NCBI GenBank assembly: GCA_016271365.2
Contig: CM057456.1
Span: forward strand, 659,397,501-659,461,500
Length of the DNA stretch: 64,000 bases
Direction: 5' to 3'
Source of the DNA: Neoceratodus forsteri
Taxonomy: Eukaryota > Chordata > Ceratodontiformes > Ceratodontidae
Below the pieces are notes generated by a model, which was not told the DNA's origin, made no database searches, and saw only the letters and a program-made list of their open reading frames with translations. Positions within the stretch are counted from its first letter, which is position 1; the number at the start of each line of letters is the position of its first letter. Shown one piece after another: positions 20,621 to 30,978 of this stretch. The position numbers and the translations under genes were made by a program.

Positions 20621-21835
20621 CTGAAGCTGGCCACCATGATACTAATAGCGCCTCTGTTGCCTTGACAACAGTGGTTTCCTCTCCTCCACCAATTATCAGT
20701 GCAGGATCCCATGCTGTTGCCTTCCAGGCCGGACCTCCTGACCCAAAATCAGGGGTCCCTCCTACATCCCAGTCTCAAGATGCTACATCTTCTTCATGCG
20801 TGGCTCCTGAGGACACATTCCTAAACAAATTACAAGTGTCCTCTTCTCTTGCCAATATTCTGTTGGCTTCTAGAAAACCAGCAACCAATAACTCCAAATG
20901 GAAAAGGTTTTCCATATGGTCGGCCTCTAATAACGTAGACCCTTACTCGTGTCCACTCACGACCGTATTGAATTACCTTGCTTCCTTATCTGAGTCTGGA
21001 CTCGGCTATTCTTCCGTCAAAGTTCATTTAGCAGCCATTTAGGCTTGTCATGTACCTCTGGATGGTAGATTGCTCTATCAGCATCACTTATCCAAAATGG
21101 TTTTAAAAGGAATGCTTCATCTGAAGTCTCCTATCCGAAGACCCACACCTCCGTGTGATCTCAGTTTCATTATAGAAAAGCTCACTCTCGAACCATTCGA
21201 GCCTGCAACCACTTGTGAACTTCGTTTTCTTTCTTGGAAAACATTATTCCTCGTAGCTGCTATTTCCACTCGGTGTATCTCCGAGTGCCATGCCCTTATG
21301 TGTAGGGAACCCTATTTGATTTTTCATAAAGACTGGGTTGTACTGCGTACTAACCCTTTCTTTCTACCGAAAGTAGTGTCTGAAAAGACCGTAAATCAAT
21401 TTATGGAACTTCTGGTATTTTTTCCAGAACATTCCTATCAGGGTGAGCATCTGTTACATCTAATGGATGTTCACTGTATCTTAAGATGCTACACTAGTCG
21501 TACTAAAGACATCAGAAAGACGTCTCAGTTGTCTGTCACCTTCGCCTCTGGCAGAGAGGGACTTCCTGTTGCTAAAAGGACTCTGTCCTCATGCTAGCAA
21601 ACTGCAATTCATTTTGCTACAAAAAGTACAATAAGGCTCTTTCCGGTTCAATCCAAGCCCATTCTACAAGAGCCATGACCACTACTGCGACCTGTTTCAA
21701 GGGTACCTGCATTTCAGAAATCTGTAATGCGGCCGCGTGGTCCACGATCCACACTTTCACTCGCCACTACAATCTGGATGTGGCATCGAGACATAGTACA
21801 GCCTTTGGCCATGCAGTCCTACAAGGTCTGTAATC
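20620..21835 (+). pseudogene. DIRS copy D tyrosine recombinase remnant
   Basis: The core begins near 20800 (LANILLASRKPATNNSKWKR, then FSIWSASNNVDPYSCPL). An in-frame stop lies at about 21040 (LAAI, stop). Downstream, a 175-codon open stretch has TRCISECHAL with the first Arg. After a frameshift near 21597 the last segment carries HSTRAMTTTATCF (about 21660), AAAWSTIHTF and RHYNLDVAS. All catalytic positions of R, HxxR, W and Y are still present. It ends at TAA near 21833 just before the ICR. Confidence 0.8.
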
Positions 21836-21874
21836 ATAATCGTCCACCCTTCTGGACAAACTGCTGGGGGAAAT

Positions 21875-22313
21875 CTCCCTGAAGTAATGACTTACTGCAA
21901 GAGACCATTCCGTAGAAGATAGTACAGTTACGCAAGATCTTACCGTAACAGTAGATTTTGAAGGAATGTCTCTTACAGTAAGTATAATCCCTCCTTCCTA
22001 CCCCCTCCTTCTCTGACTGAGACAAATTCTGTATGCTCCATAGAAGTAGGACTGGGCTCCATGGATCCTCGGTTTCACCTCTGATCACTCTTTTTTGCGA
22101 GCTGAATCTGGCGGTTGAACAAAGGATACCAGGGACCACCCACACTTGTATAGGAAGCAGGATGTGATATCATGTGGGTGGTCCGTGCTGAAAACTGCTA
22201 GAAGAAGCTGCCGTGTGACAGCGACCTCTGCTGGATACTCCCAGAAGTAATGACTTACTGCAAGAGACATTCCTTCAAGAGCTACTGTTACGGTAAGATC
22301 TTATGTAACTGTA
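21875..22313 (+). repeat. ICR and right ITR of DIRS copy D
   Basis: The ICR holds GCAAGAGACCATTCCGTAGA (complement of the left end) and then GTTAC-13 bases-GTAAC (21927-21949), the complement of the outer right end (GTTAC-13 bases-GTAAC, 22287-22309). The 13-base spacer contains the palindrome AAGATCTT. The right ITR runs from about 22090 to 22313. Confidence 0.8.
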
Positions 22314-22568
22314 CTTTTTAGGAGTGGTATATGTTCGTCCACACTGACCCACCCGGCATCCCCAGCTTCGACGCACAACCACTGCTTCCAGCGGACAAGA
22401 TCTGTTGTCAAGGGGTGGAGCTGAGGGATATACCACCTGGGTGGGTGGGAGGAGCCAGCTTTTAGACCTTCCAGCAGCAACCTTAAAGGGAAAGGACATG
22501 CGAAATAGTGTGGATGAATAACCTATACCACTCCTAGACCTACTGTTACAGGTGAGTAACCTGTGTTT
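22314..22568 (+). repeat. Right ITR of DIRS copy C after the nested insertion
   Basis: Resumes with TTTTTAGGAGTGGTATATG (right half of the broken ICR) and runs through the right ITR to GTTAC-AGGTGA-GTAAC (22545-22560) and the terminal CCTGTGTTT. Confidence 0.85.
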
Positions 22569-22569
22569 T

Positions 22570-22605
22570 CTGGGTAGTGTTTTCTCACATTAAAACACTA
22601 CCCAG
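22570..22605. repeat. Perfect 14-bp inverted repeat next to the copy C boundary
   Basis: CTGGGTAGTGTTTT (22570-22583) and AAAACACTACCCAG (22592-22605) are exact complements around an 8-base loop, starting two bases after the end of copy C. Confidence 0.9.
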
Positions 22606-22995
22606 CAACTATAGGAAACAGTATGGCAGGTAGCACTAGTTCAAGTAACGCGGTCAGGCTGAAGTATAGTGTGTGGGTGCGGAAGGAAGTGTAGGCATAC
22701 ATGGAGTGGAGCGAGGAAAATGCAACTGGGCTTCCTTTTGGGGGAAAACGCTTCCCAGGTTATATATAGAATAGTAACCTATGTAACTGAAATACAAGAT
22801 TGCTAGGATGCCACCAGGTTCTGATGACATAAAAAAAGAAGAAAAAAAAACCACTCCAGCTTCAATCTTGTTGTTCTGTGACCTCACCAGACTCCCTCTG
22901 TGTTCTAATAACCACTGTACTTCACAGTTGCATAAGTATTCGACATAAATAGGATAATAGATAGAAACCATGCATTACAAGGCTATAATTCCATT
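22606..22995. other. Unassigned intronic DNA
   Basis: No recognisable gene or repeat family. It is interrupted by the SINE that follows; the sequence just before the SINE (GAAAGGTTCTGGTC at 22996) is its target site. Confidence 0.5.
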
Positions 22996-23009
22996 GAAAG
23001 GTTCTGGTC

Positions 23010-23605
23010 GAGCCGGCCCGTAGGCACAGCGGTTGGATTTCCGCTTGCGGCACCAGCGACCCAGGTTCGAGAACGGACTCGGGGAGCTGGAGGGCCAGCC
23101 TAAGAGTAAAGGTTTGAGTGCCTGTAGACTGCTTGCCTTCTCTCGGGGTGGGGGACTGCAGACCTGTCGCTTGCTGACTTCTGGCAGAGGCTGGGAGTAC
23201 GGCAACACAGTGGATCCCAAGACTAAGAAGGGTGTGGTGAATGTCAGCGTATGCCTTGACGTTAGTGGCACACCATGCCCCCGGGGAGCAAACGGGAAAA
23301 AGTGCTCCATGGTCGGCCAGATGACGATCACTGGCCTCCACTGCCGCCAAGCACCCGATGCGGCCCAAGAACCACCTCAGCAGCACCCGGGGCGAAATAT
23401 AGTGTGTGCTGGCCAATCTCCACTGGTGCCTGTCTCCCTTGGAGGAGGGGATCCTTCCGGTGAAGGGACACACCGGAGTACCCCAGGGGGCTGCAGTATG
23501 GGTTGGAGGTGGCTGGCATTAGGGCAGGGGTGCCATCGAGAGACCTAGGCGGCCTGAAGGAGTGGCTGACCAGGAGCAGGGGAAAGGTACAAAAAAAAAA
23601 AACCA
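23010..23605 (+). mobile_element. Long tRNA-derived SINE, copy 2, with perfect target duplication
   Basis: It is flanked by an exact 14-bp duplication, GAAAGGTTCTGGTC at 22996-23009 and 23606-23619. The head has a tRNA-like region with GCACAGCGGTTGG and the B-box-like ACCCAGGTTCGAGAACG. An internally unique GC-rich body of about 500 bp follows, then a short A tail (23591-23602). Blocks are shared with 10918-11454. At about 596 bp it is unusually long for a SINE. Short open frames inside it are not conserved between the two copies and are not called as genes. Confidence 0.85.
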
Positions 23606-23619
23606 GAAAGGTTCTGGTC

Positions 23620-25312
23620 ACGTAACTACAAGAATAAAGCTTAAGGGATTCTTTTATGTCACTAGAACCTCTCAGTGGAATTATAGCTGAGAAAACGGGG
23701 TTTCTTCTTGTTTTTTTTGTTTAATACGTGGATCTGAATGTGTCAAAAAAAGAATCATACTACATGGTATTTTGAACTGCTAGGAAGAGCCTAGGACAAC
23801 AGTTGTAGCCATATTCAGACTGCCAATAGACCTGAGGTTTTCGTTTTTTGAAACAATTTAATTTGAACAGCAGGTTTTTTTGTTAGATAGGGAAAACTTG
23901 GTCTCAGCTCTGTGGTTTGAGGGTGCTGAGCATAATCACTGGATTCATTTTAAACCCATGTCCAGCTATAGAAGATGCTTGGCATACACCTGAGTTTAAC
24001 CATCCTGTTCATTCTGACTTTGTGAAGTAAAAGCCTCCTGAATGACCCCAAAAATATGTGCACAGTACCTGTTGTTTCCAGCGTGTTGAATACATATGAG
24101 CTTTAACTGTAAAAGCGGACTTTTGCTGTGCACCAGGAAGTTCATGAATGTTCAATGTTGTAATACTGTTGAGGTGACGTCCAATCGATGGTATTATCAG
24201 ATCATGGCATCCTATTGATGGTATTATGGGCTTTGGAAAAAGTGACAGTCCATATACTACGTAATACATCAGCATGGAATCTGCTTACAGTCTAAGCCTT
24301 AATGATCAGTCACCCTCCCCCAACTTAGTAATATATTTTATTAAATTTTCTTTATGTCATGGATTGCTCATTTAACTTAACAGGTGCATTCACTGACCAC
24401 AAGATCCACCAGTAAGTCATTGCTTTTATAAACCAGCCATACCCTGACATGGAAAAGGAAACCAAAAAAGTAAACGTAAAGGAAGTCCTAGTAAACAACA
24501 CTACAGATGGATGAGTACAGACATTCAGCTAGCCTTATTATATGTTCATATGTAGAGTTCCTGTGTTTTCTAAACTTCTAACAGCATCTTCTTGAGTTCT
24601 TTGGGAGAGCCCTGAAGCACAACTTAGCAGCTTTTGCATACCGAAGACATGAGAAGACTCATAAATGTACGAGTACCTGGAATGTTTAAAAATAAACTAT
24701 TCTAATTGGCTAGAAATAATGTAATGATTTGTAATTTGTACACTGCGTGTACTGTTGATACTACACTTTGATTGATGAGAGAGTGATCCACAGTTTACAT
24801 TTCCTCTTCTAATCAGAGTACCCAAATGAAAATTTGGTGACCTGTTTACAGTTATAAAATGGCATATGTGTATACCACTGTTGAATTGTTCAAAAGGCAA
24901 ACTTAACTGTGACTTCATCTCACACATGTGGTGTTACACGAGGTTAAATTAAAAAGTTTAACAACACTCTTTATGTTTGCTTGCTCTCATGCGCAAGAAA
25001 CATTATGTGGCAGCGTAGGAGAGAAGCGGGTTGTGGAGGCGTGGCACTGTGGCAGTCAACAGGGGCACTGTATTTGTGGGCTAGCAGTGTTCAACCAGTG
25101 TAGGCCCACTGTTCTGATGACACTGGTTTTGCAGAAGTGCCATCAACTTGAAACGATTTGGATGCCCACAATCAGGGGCCACCTTATCATTGCAGCGTCA
25201 GTGATTCCGCTGCAGTGAGTGAGCGACCCATCATTGCAGGGTGGTACCTTGCCTGGTGTAACAGTTTCATGAACATGGCGCCGGCTATCGCCGTCCACCT
25301 CAGAGCCCCATG
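23620..25312. other. Unassigned AT-rich intronic DNA
   Basis: No recognisable coding exon, LINE or SINE. I looked specifically for a preceding HUS1 exon (about 25 residues upstream of the exon at 33536) and saw none. Confidence 0.5.
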
Positions 25313-25545
25313 AAAGCCAACGGGGGTGGCCAATTCCCCTGTCAGCATGCCCCCAACCCAGTTAATTTGCCGACAGGGGAGTCCACTCCCCGTCGGCATA
25401 ATTTCTCCCCCCATTTGTTGTGTGCTGAGGGGGTGCCCAATCCCCCTCTGCATCATGCCTCCCCCAAAAAACAGTCTTTCTTTGCCAACGGGGGACCCAA
25501 TCCTCATCTGCTCCAGTCTCCCTTCCCCCAAAATGCAGGTGACAC
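25313..25545. repeat. Degenerate minisatellite, four ~55-62-bp units
   Basis: Units starting with GCCAACGGGG, GCCGACAGGGG, GTGCTGAGGGGG and GCCAACGGGGG at about 25315, 25370, 25422 and 25485 each continue with a CCCCNNTCNGCAT-like block and a C/T-rich run. One unit contains a hairpin (GCCGACAGGGGAGT...ACTCCCCGTCGGC). The long open frames across it on both strands are a by-product of the repeat. Confidence 0.6.
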
Positions 25546-25869
25546 ACTGGGAGCCCACCTCAGTGTGACCAAAGCAAGCCTGAAAAACAAAAACCTTCAC
25601 TTGACGTTTTTTTTTTTTTTGTTCTCCTTGAAACCAAGAAAACGGTCCCTCGCGGTGTCTCATGCCCCCAACCCGCACCCACCCTCTGCACACACCCCCA
25701 CCTCATACTTACCTCCAGAGCCCAGCACAACGATCTTTGATGGACCGGGAACATGTCTGCACTCTTCAAAGCCAACCGTAAACTGAAGAAATGCCGATAA
25801 GCTGTATAATGGCATAAATAGGGTTTTTTCAACTCATGTGGATATCTCGGCCTTTTTTTGATTTTTGGT

Positions 25870-26528
25870 ACCAAATTTTCAACATAGGGTTATTGGGACC
25901 CCTCTTCATGAATTTAGTCACTGTCATGGCGTTATTCTGTCCAGAAAGGTGATTTCGCGGTCACTGCGCGGAATCACCTTTCGGGACAGATTAACGAAAT
26001 GACAGTGCCACTGTTCATGAGGTGGGCTCTGAAAAAGCCTATGTTGCAAATTTTGGTGAAAAAATCCCAAAATGACTTGTTTTGATGAGCGTGTCATGTT
26101 CAGTTTTCACGCACACTCGTCACTTTTAATTTGTAATATTTTCAGTCCAGATTTTCAACACTGGCATTTTTCCACACCTCCTATAAACAGTACAGCTGTC
26201 ATTTTTCACATCCTGTCCAAAATGCGTTTTCGCACTTCCGGCACAGAATAGCGCGGTGGCTGTGGGAAATCAGTGTTCTGGACAGATTAAGAAAATCACA
26301 GTGACACTGTTCATGAGCAGAGGTCCTAAAATGTGTATGTTAAAAATTTGGTGACGAAAGTCCGTAAAATGATTGTGTTACGTGCGTGCATTGCGCAGTT
26401 TCCATGCATCCTCACAACTTTGCAAATTTATAGTATTTTCACTCCAGATTTTCAACATTAGCATTTTTTTAAGACCTCCTTATGAACAGTACAGGTGTCA
26501 TTTTTCACGTCCTGGCCAAAATGTGTTT
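25870..26528. repeat. ~298-bp tandem repeat, units 1 to 3 (left part)
   Basis: The phrase ATTTTCAACA begins units at about 25876, 26152 and 26450. Shared blocks in order are GACAGATTAA...AAAATGACAGTG, CACTGTTCATGAG, AAAATTTGGTGA and TGTCATTTTTCAC. The third unit is split at 26528 by DIRS copy E and resumes at 32379. Confidence 0.85.
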
Positions 26529-26697
26529 CTAGGGGCATGGATATGTTGTTCATCCACATTGTCTGGCAGGTTCTTTGCCGCTTTAAATCTTGCCGGAAGG
26601 TCTTCAAGCGGGCTCCTCCCACCCACCTGGGTGGTAAAACTCTCGGCTCCGCCCCATGACACCAGATCTTCCTTACCGCTTGGAAGCTCAGGTTCCC
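26529..26697 (+). repeat. Left ITR of DIRS copy E
   Basis: Reverse complement of about 32190-32350. Shared blocks include TCTGGCAGGTTC, CCGCTTTAAATCTTGC, GGAAGGTCTTCAAGC and the GGTAAAACTCTCGGCTCCGC block. Confidence 0.9.
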
Positions 26698-26792
26698 TCC
26701 TTAACGCTCTGTGTGATAGAGTGGATCCTAATTCTTCGGTTCGCCTGAAACTCATTTTAAAATTTTCAAGGCTTCGGTCATCTTTCTCCCTC

Positions 26793-29069
26793 ATGGCTGC
26801 GATGGACAAATCGACTCCCGGATTTCGGCGGTGCCCTTGTGGGCAGAAGATGTCCAGGACGGACCTGCACGCCACGTGCGTCTACTGCCTCGGCCTAGAA
26901 CACGACCCGCAGGCCTGAGAGTCATGCCGTTCGTTTTCGGCCAACGTCCTGGAGGACCGCGCTGCCCGGTTACAGCTTGGGCGCCCCGAGAAGCGCCACC
27001 TGCCGGTTAAGTCGAAGGAGGCCCGTTGGGCGGTTACTGCGGCAGCTGGCTCGGCTGAGCAACTCGAGCATCTGATCACCCTCGAGGAGGAGCATCATCC
27101 TCTTCCTTGGTTGTGGCATTTATCCTGCTCTCTCTGGGTACCTCGTATTCAGCTTCGTTCAAGGAGCTTTGCCAATCCCTTTCCACAAAGGGAGAGAGGC
27201 CATCGGGACATTCCTCTTGGTCCAAAAGGAAGGACTCAAAGGGTAAGTCCCATCGTCGGTGTTCGTGGGAGCGGGAGAGGTCTCCTTCCCCATACAGCCG
27301 ACTGTCTACTTCAGTCGAGGTTGCGGCTAAGGCCGCTGGCTTCACGGCATCCCCATTAGGCCAGCCAGCCGAGACACCCATCGACACAGTCGAGATTTTT
27401 CTTGACCCGTCGGACCGGCTGTCGACTGATGAGGCCGACAACCCTTCTTCACCGGTTCCCCCGGTGGAGACCAAGGATCTGCCTGCGCTCCCGGTGCAGC
27501 AGTCCCCGATTAAGGCTTCCGAGCCGATGGAAGAGCGGGTGTCCCCCGCTCCTTCCCAGACCCGTCCTCGGAAACATTGAGGATCTCGGTCTCGGACTTC
27601 GTCTCGGTCCAGCCGATCCCGCCGACATCGGCGGTCTCGGCACCGAGGTAAGCGGCGCCACCGCTCATCCTCGTCTTCCTCCTCGGAAGAGGAGAGGCTT
27701 CAGTGCAAATTGCGTCGACGCTACGAGGACCTGATGTGGCAGCAGTTACTTCTGTCCGTGAACATGTCGACGCCGTCGACTTCCCTAGCCATCAAGTGGC
27801 TGTCACCCGAGCGGCCGAAACAACCTCTCGCTGTAGTCGAGGTGCCCAAGCCTGGTCCAGTTGTTTGGCTGAAACCAGCTGCCCCACCGATTCTGATGGA
27901 ACCTCCACCTCCACAACCGAAATCGAGGACGCCGACCAAGGACTCTCAGTCGGGTCAAGGCCTGCCCCACAGGTTGTCGGCCACCCTCACTCCCGACCGT
28001 CCTCAGAAGGTGGAGGGTGGCTCAGGCCCCAGACAGCTCTTCGCGGACTCCTCCTCCCTGTTCTCCAGGCCTGTTAACCTGGAGTCCTCCGGGGGCCAGT
28101 CGTTGGACGAAAGCCCATCGTCCTTCATGGGTTTGCTTTGGCTCATCTCGGAGTCCACCGGGATGCAGCTCGAGCCCGTATCCAAACGGGCCAAGTATCC
28201 CCTGACGGAGATACTGGACCAAGGGAATTCCCCCATGGAGGCCTTTCCAGTGGCTGAAGCCATTGTTGGCCCAGCCTTGGAGCTTTGGCAGCGGCCTGCT
28301 TCCTGCCCTGCGCCTTGGCCAGGAAGTATCGGTCCCCACGGCTCTTTGCCGGGTTTGGAACACTCCTCTGCGAGGGTTGGTCACCAATGGCGTTTTCCGG
28401 CATTCCGGGAATGCTAGGGGCGTGGACAAGCCCCGACAAGGAGTCCAAAAGCTGGACTACGCGGGTGCAAGGTGTACACTCGTCCTCCTTGGCCTCCGCC
28501 TGGCCAGCTCGGCCGTGTTGATGGCACACTTCTCCCACGCCTCCATGGACTCCTGGATGAGGTGATGACCTCATCTCCGGCCGTCCCTGCAGACCACGGT
28601 CCGGCAGTCGGGACCAGGGTAGGGCAGTGGCTAAGCAGCTCCAAACGGCTCTGGACATGGGAGACTCCTGTGCCAGATCGGGTTATGGCCAAGAGTGGCC
28701 GTGGCACAGAGAGCATGGCTGAGGATATCCACCTTCACGGCAGATACCCAGCACAAATTGATGGATGCCCCCTTCCTGGGGACCGACCTCTTGGGCCCTG
28801 GAGTGGAAGGTCACCTCCAGCGGATCGAAAAGTCTAGTGCCACTCTGGACTCTGTCACCTCCGCCCAGAAGGACAAAGGCAGCCGACAGCAGCAGCACAA
28901 GCCCTTTCGCACTTCTGCGCCTGCGGCACGTCTGGCGCAACAGCACCAGGGCCAGCAGGCTCACGCTTGGCATCCCAAACCCAAGCCCGCTACTTCCTCC
29001 AATAGGAAGCAGGGAGATAAAGGCCCAGGATGTCCCTCAGCCATTCCCTCCTCCAAGCCTGCCCAGTGA
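26793..29069 (+). pseudogene. DIRS copy E gag-like gene (frameshifted)
   Basis: The ATG at 26793 starts a product with a complete N-terminal Cys/His motif. CPCGQKM is at residues 14-20, then DLHATCVYCLGLEHD, giving two cysteine pairs with a His before the second pair and another after it, followed by a stop near residue 42 (TGA at 26916-26918). A Ser/Arg-rich and acidic middle region follows in other frames, then the conserved blocks AKYPLTEILDQGNSP (about 28191), DAPFLGTDLLGPGVEGHLQRIEKSSATLDSV (about 28762) and a Gln/Pro-rich C-terminus ending at 29069. DIRS Gag function is inferred from element order. No homology to retroviral Gag is visible. Confidence 0.8.
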
Positions 29070-29119
29070 CGGGTTGAGGGGTGTCGCCCAGCCTCGTCAC
29101 TCCCCTGGCTCCCCCATGG

Positions 29120-30978
29120 GGGGCAGCTCCGCCTCTTCCTTTCCGCCTGGTCCGCTATCACCACGGACTGGTGGGTGTTGGAGAGTGGAAAGGGGCCTGC
29201 CTCTGGAGTTCGAGCAGGCCCCACCCTTCGAGCCGTCGGGGCCACGGGGTCCGCAGCCTCTGTCGGCCCGCTGAGCCGATATTGCCCTGCTCCTCGAAAA
29301 AGAAGTGATCAGGAAGGTGGCAGATCCTCCTCCAGACCCGGGGTTTGTGTCCAGGTACTTCCTGGTCCCAAAACAGACGGGGGGGGGGGGCTGGTGACCC
29401 ATTCTTGACCTGCACAACCTGAACAAGTTCCTAAGGTCTCAGACCTTCAGGATGGTCACTCTGGCTCAGATAATCCCATCCTTGGAACGAGGCATGTGGT
29501 TCTGTTCTCTGGACCTTCAGGACGCGTTCTTTCACGTCCCAATCTGTCCGTCCCACCAGAGATTCCTTTGCTTCAGAGCGGAGGGATCCCTTTACTAGTT
29601 CCGGGCCATGCCCTTCGGTCTTTCCATAGCTCCCAGGGTCTTCACCAAATGCATGGCAGCGGTGACAGCATTCCTGCGGCGCCGAAGGGTCCGGGTTTAC
29701 CCCTACCTGGATGACTGACTGATTGCTGCCCCCTCCAGAGCAGAGGTGGAGCGGTCCAGAGATCTGGCCCTCCAGGTTTGCTCTCAGGTTGACCTCCTCA
29801 TCAACGAGGCCAAGTCGGAACTCGTGCCAAAGTAGGTGATACAATTCATCAGGGCAGAGCTCGACTTTCTACGAGCCAGAGCACGGCTCCCGGCGGACAG
29901 GACCGAGGTTCTTTCCTCCTTTGCCCAGTCATTTCAGGTTGGGCAATCGCACCCTGCCCGGGACTTCCTGCACCTCCTGGGCCTCATGGCAGCCTGCACC
30001 AGCGTGGTCCATTGGGCCCGCTGGTACATGCATCCCCTTCAGTGGGGACTGGCCAGCCAATGGTCACAGCACTTCGATCCGCTGGATCAGCTAGTGACAG
30101 TGACCCAGGGGATGTGGAACGCTCTCCAGTGGTGGACCGTTCCAGCACATCTGCAGGAGGGCATCCCGTTTGTCCGCCCTGAGCCGACGGTCTCTCTATC
30201 AACCGATGCCTCTCTGATGGGTTGGGGTGCCCATCTGGGGGAGCACAGAGCACACAGCCTCTGGTCCCCTCGGGAGTCCCGATGCCATATCAACCTGCTG
30301 GAGCTTCGAGCAGTTCATCTAGCCCTCACTGCCTTCGCTCTGTTTCTACGGGGTCAAGTGGTTCAGGTCCAGACGGACAATACCACTACCATGTACTACC
30401 TAAACCGCCAGGGCGGGACGCGCTCCATGTCTCTGTGCAGGGAAGCTCTCTGAATTTGGTCTCTCGTGCGCAGCCTGGAGGCGGATCTCCTCGCCATTCA
30501 CGTGGCAGGAGCCTCCAACACGCTGGCTGATGCCCTAAGCCGGATAGGGGCTGCGTCTCACGAGTGGTCTCTCCTGCCGGAGGTAGTACAAGATCTCTTC
30601 TGCCTCTGGGGCACGCTTCAGGCGGATCTGTTTGCCTCCAGGGAGAATGCGTGCTGAGACTGTTTCATGCCCGCCCCAGCAGGGATCGCTGCAGGGGATG
30701 CCTTCCTGAGGCCGTGGACCCCGGGCCTCTTCTACGCCTTTCCCCCATTTCCCTTGATCCACTAGGTGCTTCTCAAGGCGAGGAGGGACAAGGCGCAGGT
30801 GATTCTGGTAGCCCCAGACTGGCCTGGCCAGTTCTGGTATCCATATCTCCTCAGTCTCAGCTCCAGGCTCCTGAGGCGGCTTCCAGCCCGCCCGGACCTG
30901 ATCTCAGTCAATCAGGGGAAGGTATTCCATCTGGACCTTCAATCCCTGCATCTGACGGCCTGGTTCCTGAGCGGCTAG
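29120..30978 (+). pseudogene. DIRS copy E reverse transcriptase / RNase H gene (stops)
   Basis: RT blocks are in order: DLHNLNKFLRSQTFRMVTL near 29407, CSLDLQDAFFHVPI near 29503, MPFGLSIAPRVFTKC near 29608, and YPYLDD followed by a TGA in place of the usual Trp (catalytic box at about 29698-29718, stop 29716-29718). Further stops lie near 29596 (TAG) and 29833 (TAG). A 205-codon open stretch from 29836 carries the RT connection and RNase H: TDASLMGWGAHLGE, INLLELRAVHL, QTDNTTTMYYL. A TGA near 30451 interrupts it before LADALSR. All catalytic acidic residues of RT and RNase H are kept. The tail domain (LFYAFPPFPLI, LVAPDWPGQFW) ends at TAG 30976-30978. Confidence 0.85.

Larger units (their letters stand above)
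17588..22313 (+). mobile_element. DIRS retrotransposon copy D (second family), nested in copy C
   Basis: A complete 4.73-kb DIRS with its own ITRs (17590-17795 against about 22090-22275), gag, RT/RNase H and recombinase remnants, and its own internal complementary region (about 21880-21985). It belongs to a different family from A/B/C/E and is related to copy F. It sits exactly inside C's ICR. The C sequence up to GTAACAGTA lies on the left, and D's right end GTAACTGTA followed by resumed C lies on the right, so the shared core is GTA (or GTAACWGTA) and there is no longer target duplication. Confidence 0.9.
11457..22568 (+). mobile_element. DIRS retrotransposon copy C, split by nested insertions
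   Basis: The left terminus CTAGGGACGGGGATATG starts at 11457, immediately after the A tail of a SINE. The right terminus ends at about 22568 with GTTAC-AGGTGA-GTAAC (22545-22560). Gag, RT/RNase H and recombinase remnants occupy 11725-17470. Three later insertions interrupt it: a foldback element (15621-15825), a MIR-like SINE (16715-16932) and a whole DIRS of another family, copy D (17588-22313). Without these, C would be about 6.0 kb, close to copies B and E. The ITRs pair well (11457-11630 against about 22330-22530). Confidence 0.9.

Noticed and set aside
23015..23075. Functional tRNA gene
   Set aside because: There is a B-box-like sequence but no complete cloverleaf I could pair; it is the head of a SINE. 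The same applies to 16715-16790 and 33947-34020.
23033..23548. 171- to 183-codon open frames as genes
   Set aside because: They lie inside a SINE with perfect target duplications, on both strands, and are not preserved in the second SINE copy.
25187..25790. 168- and 158-codon open frames on both strands
   Set aside because: They fall in a C/G-rich minisatellite and A/T runs and show only low-complexity composition.
25870..26528. CRISPR-like array
   Set aside because: Units are contiguous ~298-bp repeats without unique spacers, in a vertebrate genome.
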